A DNA stretch of 8,185 nucleotides from assembly GCA_003446975.1 (NCBI GenBank), contig DMAP01000226.1:1-8185 (forward strand), written 5' to 3'. A program made the translations under genes and the position numbers. This document shows positions 6,095 to 8,185 of the stretch, in pieces. This DNA is from Clostridiales bacterium (GTDB taxonomy: Bacteria > Bacillota > Clostridia > Tissierellales > Dethiosulfatibacteraceae). Under the pieces are notes generated by a model. That model was not told the origin of the DNA, ran no database searches, and saw nothing but the letters and a program-made list of their open reading frames with translations. The stretch's first letter is position 1. Each line of letters starts with the position of its first letter.

Positions 6095-7237
6095 TTATCT
6101 TGTGATAACTGAAACTTTTGCCAATCCCAATTGAGATGTAAGTTCATCAGCAGTAGCATAACCTGTGGCATCTGCTACTGTGATTGATCTGATTACTGAA
6201 ATGCTGCCATCTGCTACTTTAGCGAACACCTCGTCATATTTTGCTTTATTGAAAGTGTTGAATCTATCGAATGCATCTCCGTCAGCTTCGCCTAAAACAA
6301 CTGTAGGCAGACCCACGCCATCATTAGCCGCATTGAAGTATGTAGATTTCCCACCATATGTGTCGAAGCTATCTGTGTTGAATATTGAATCAAGGACATC
6401 TATTACGGATGTTCCCAGACCCTTCATAGCTGATGTGATGACTGTCTCGCTGTCATATCTCTGGTCAACGTCTACGCCGATTACCTTTGCATCAGCTTCA
6501 GCTGCCGCTGACATAACACTCTTACCTACCGATCCGCCGGCAGCGAAGATAACTTCCACGCCTTCCTGATACATGGTCCTGGCAGTGGCTTTATTGGTGT
6601 CATTTTCATCGAAATTTCCTGTGTAATGGTATGTCACTTTTACAGCTCCATCTGCAAGACCAAGCTCTACTGCCGCGTCTTCAGCTCCTTGGAGGAATCC
6701 ATATCCGAAAGCCTGCACCGCTGGAACTGCCATACCACCCATAAATCCAAGATTGGTGAAGCCATCTATAACCGCTGCATATCCCGCCAAATAAGCTGAC
6801 TGTTCTTCTGCATACAGGATGCTCGCTACATTTTCCTTTGTCTCAAATGTAGTCCAATCTGCGGTATGAGGTACACCATCAAGAAGGATAAACTTCACAT
6901 CGGGATATTTGGTCTGTGCTTCATAAATAGCAACTTCAAACAAAAATCCAGGTGTTACAATAACCTTTGCTTTTGCTTTTACTGCCAGATCAATGGCAGC
7001 CAGGTAGCCAGCATCTGAAACCTCTTCAGGCTTGATGTATGTATGGGTCTTATTATTTGCTGTTGCAAACTCCACAACACCTTCCCATGATCCCTGATTG
7101 AAAGATTTGTCGTCTATGTTTCCTTTGTCGGTAATCAGTATAATCTCTGACTCGGCAACCTTGGGTGCTGTATTGCATCCCACTAGCATCATGCTCATCA
7201 ACATAATTGTTAAAACAATCGCTATAACTCTTTTCAT
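6095..7237 (-). CDS. BMP-family substrate-binding lipoprotein of the ABC importer (NupN/PnrA-like)
   Basis: This 380-residue extracellular binding protein captures the substrate and delivers it to the two permeases. Residues 1-20 are a signal peptide (MKR, then a hydrophobic core) ending in the lipobox LVGC, so Cys21 should be lipidated and anchor the protein outside the membrane. The mature part shows the family pattern: ITDKGNIDDKSFNQGSWEG at 35-53, LGFMGGMAVPAV at 163-174, FAAGGSVGKSV at 231-241, GVDVDQ at 254-259 and TSAMKGLG at 268-275. Studied relatives (PnrA of Treponema, NupN of B. subtilis) bind purine nucleosides; some family members bind other ligands, so substrate is inferred. I start at the second of two adjacent ATGs (7237), 7 bases after GGGGG at 7245-7249; ATG 7240 is nearly as good. 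A longer frame from 7312 runs into the promoter. A hairpin separates it from the ATPase gene. Confidence 0.93.
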   Translation of the reverse strand: MKRVIAIVLTIMLMSMMLVGCNTAPKVAESEIILITDKGNIDDKSFNQGSWEGVVEFATANNKTHTYIKPEEVSDAGYLAAIDLAVKAKAKVIVTPGFLFEVAIYEAQTKYPDVKFILLDGVPHTADWTTFETKENVASILYAEEQSAYLAGYAAVIDGFTNLGFMGGMAVPAVQAFGYGFLQGAEDAAVELGLADGAVKVTYHYTGNFDENDTNKATARTMYQEGVEVIFAAGGSVGKSVMSAAAEADAKVIGVDVDQRYDSETVITSAMKGLGTSVIDVLDSIFNTDSFDTYGGKSTYFNAANDGVGLPTVVLGEADGDAFDRFNTFNKAKYDEVFAKVADGSISVIRSITVADATGYATADELTSQLGLAKVSVITR

Positions 7238-7263
7238 CATAAAACCCCCAAATTTAATTCTTT

Positions 7264-7275
7264 CGACTAATGTCG
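7264..7275. repeat. Small inverted repeat at the start of the lipoprotein leader
   Basis: CGAC and GTCG face each other across ATTA, just downstream of the candidate -10 box and beginning near the predicted start site. The 4-bp arms are too short to be convincing. It could be an operator half-pair or a small 5' hairpin. Confidence 0.2.
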
Positions 7276-7283
7276 TTAAGTTC

Positions 7284-7312
7284 ATTATATCTTTTTCCAA
7301 TTTAAAACACAA
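7284..7312 (-). promoter_or_regulatory. Candidate sigma-A promoter of the ABC importer operon
   Basis: A perfect TATAAT (7284-7289) lies 17 bases from TTGTGT (7307-7312, 3 of 6 to the -35 consensus). Transcription would start near 7277 and give a leader of about 40 bases, too short for a purine riboswitch. The position, between the trxB stop and the signal-peptide start, fits an operon promoter. Confidence 0.6.
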
Positions 7313-7350
7313 CAGATATATAGTGACAAAAAAGTCAAACTTTACACCTA

Positions 7351-8185
7351 TTACTCTAAACCTTCAACATATTTTTCTGCCTGAACCGCTGCGATTGCAC
7401 CATCAGCCGTAGCGGTGACCACTTGTCTCAAGGATTTTTTTCTGACATCTCCCGCTGCAAAAACACCGGGGATATTGGTTTTCATATCCACATCTGTAAT
7501 GATATAATTATTCTCCATCTCAATGACACCTTGAAACAGCTCTGTTATTGGATCATATCCAACAAATACAAACACGCCCATGATACCGTCATCTTCATCT
7601 GCTTCAATATTTCTGACCTCACCTGTTTTGATATTTCTGATGGCTATTCCACTGACCAAGCCCTGTCCCTTGATTTCGATCACCTCAGAGTCCCATATGA
7701 AATCTATCTTTGGATTGGCAAAGGCTTTTTCTTGAATTGATTTTGCCGCCCTTAGCTCATCTCTTCTATGAACAACATGTACCGCTCTGGCAAATTTAGA
7801 TACAAATATGGCTTCTTCCACAGCAGTGTCTCCGCCGCCAACCACAAACACCTCAAGACCTTCAAAAAAAGCGGCGTCGCATGTGGCACAATAGGATACG
7901 CCTTTACCCATGAACTCTTTTTCTCCAGGACATCCGATTAATCTTGGTCTGGCACCTGTCGTTATAATGACAGATTTTGCCCGATATTCTTCCTTTTTGC
8001 CTTTAAGCACTTTAATCTCTGATGTCAAATCCACCTCTTGAATTGTGTCAATGATTCTTTCTGTCTTGAATCTGTCCACTTGCGCTATCATTTTCCCAAT
8101 CAAGGAAGGACCTGTTTCTCCCTCTACCGCTCCGGGATAGTTGTCGACTTCCTCGGTCTGGATTATCATACCACCTTCCTTTTCT
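7351..8185 (-). CDS. trxB: Thioredoxin reductase (partial, N-terminus beyond window)
   Basis: The last 277 codons are visible. The family is about 305-315 residues, so roughly 30-35 N-terminal residues carrying the first FAD-binding GxGxxG motif lie outside. The frame stays open to the edge (EKEGG before the Met at 8169), so that Met is internal. The enzyme passes electrons from NADPH through FAD and a Cys pair to thioredoxin in the cytoplasm. Visible motifs are EVDNYPG early, the redox-active CATC (Cys codons at 7888-7890 and 7879-7881), the NADPH-binding VVGGGDTAVEEA, VHRRDELRA, and the C-terminal FAD motif GVFAAGDVRKKSLRQVVTAT followed by DGAIAA. The intact GGGDTA and HRRxxxR motifs favour an NADPH enzyme over the ferredoxin-linked type found in some clostridia. 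No good terminator follows the stop codon. Its link to the transporter operon is probably only proximity. Confidence 0.95.
   Translation of the reverse strand, partial: EKEGGMIIQTEEVDNYPGAVEGETGPSLIGKMIAQVDRFKTERIIDTIQEVDLTSEIKVLKGKKEEYRAKSVIITTGARPRLIGCPGEKEFMGKGVSYCATCDAAFFEGLEVFVVGGGDTAVEEAIFVSKFARAVHVVHRRDELRAAKSIQEKAFANPKIDFIWDSEVIEIKGQGLVSGIAIRNIKTGEVRNIEADEDDGIMGVFVFVGYDPITELFQGVIEMENNYIITDVDMKTNIPGVFAAGDVRKKSLRQVVTATADGAIAAVQAEKYVEGLE

Noticed and set aside
6165..6569. Plus-strand open frame of 134 codons inside the lipoprotein gene
   Set aside because: It is antisense to the conserved BMP coding region. Its Ser/Thr/Ala/Pro-rich composition is what reversed codons of such a gene give.
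7238..7283. Purine riboswitch in the importer leader
   Set aside because: The predicted leader is about 40 bases, far below the size of a purine aptamer plus expression platform, and has no matching core.
7238..7312. Longer lipoprotein start at 7312
   Set aside because: It would put 25 non-signal residues before the signal peptide and overlap the -10 and -35 boxes. The ATG next to GGGGG gives a normal lipoprotein signal.

Overview
The window looks like chromosomal DNA from a low-GC Gram-positive anaerobe of the clostridial type (Bacillota). The evidence is AT-rich intergenic DNA, strong AAGGAGG-type ribosome binding sites, a Gram-positive lipoprotein lipobox, and an rpoN gene next to a cggR-type glycolysis regulator. 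I cannot name the genus. Every gene I can support lies on the minus strand, so transcription runs from high to low coordinates.

In transcription order: (1) 8185-7351, the 3' part of trxB (NADPH thioredoxin reductase), cut by the window edge. (2) 7237-2282, a four-gene ABC importer operon of the BMP/NupNOPQ type: a lipoprotein that binds the substrate (6095-7237), a double-domain ATPase (4407-5945, GTG start) and two permeases (3247-4407 and 2282-3247). The last three genes are joined by one-base TAATG stop/start overlaps. A promoter candidate precedes the lipoprotein gene, a hairpin and a second promoter candidate sit between the lipoprotein and ATPase genes, and a clear rho-independent terminator (2233-2270) closes the operon. 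Family knowledge suggests purine nucleoside uptake, but no purine genes are visible here to support that. (3) 2131-722, rpoN (sigma-54), complete, with a weak ribosome binding site. (4) 579-1, the first 193 codons of a SorC-family regulator resembling CggR, which in many Firmicutes controls the gapA glycolytic operon. Its promoter candidate has the -10 box at the centre of a perfect 26-bp palindrome, an arrangement typical of repression.

No stretch longer than about 150 bp lacks a gene. I see no mobile element, CRISPR array, tRNA, rRNA, or unfamiliar gene system. The genes are ordinary housekeeping or transport genes. The points worth a second look are regulatory: the cggR palindrome, the region between the lipoprotein and ATPase genes, and a set of short repeated inverted elements in the rpoN leader.
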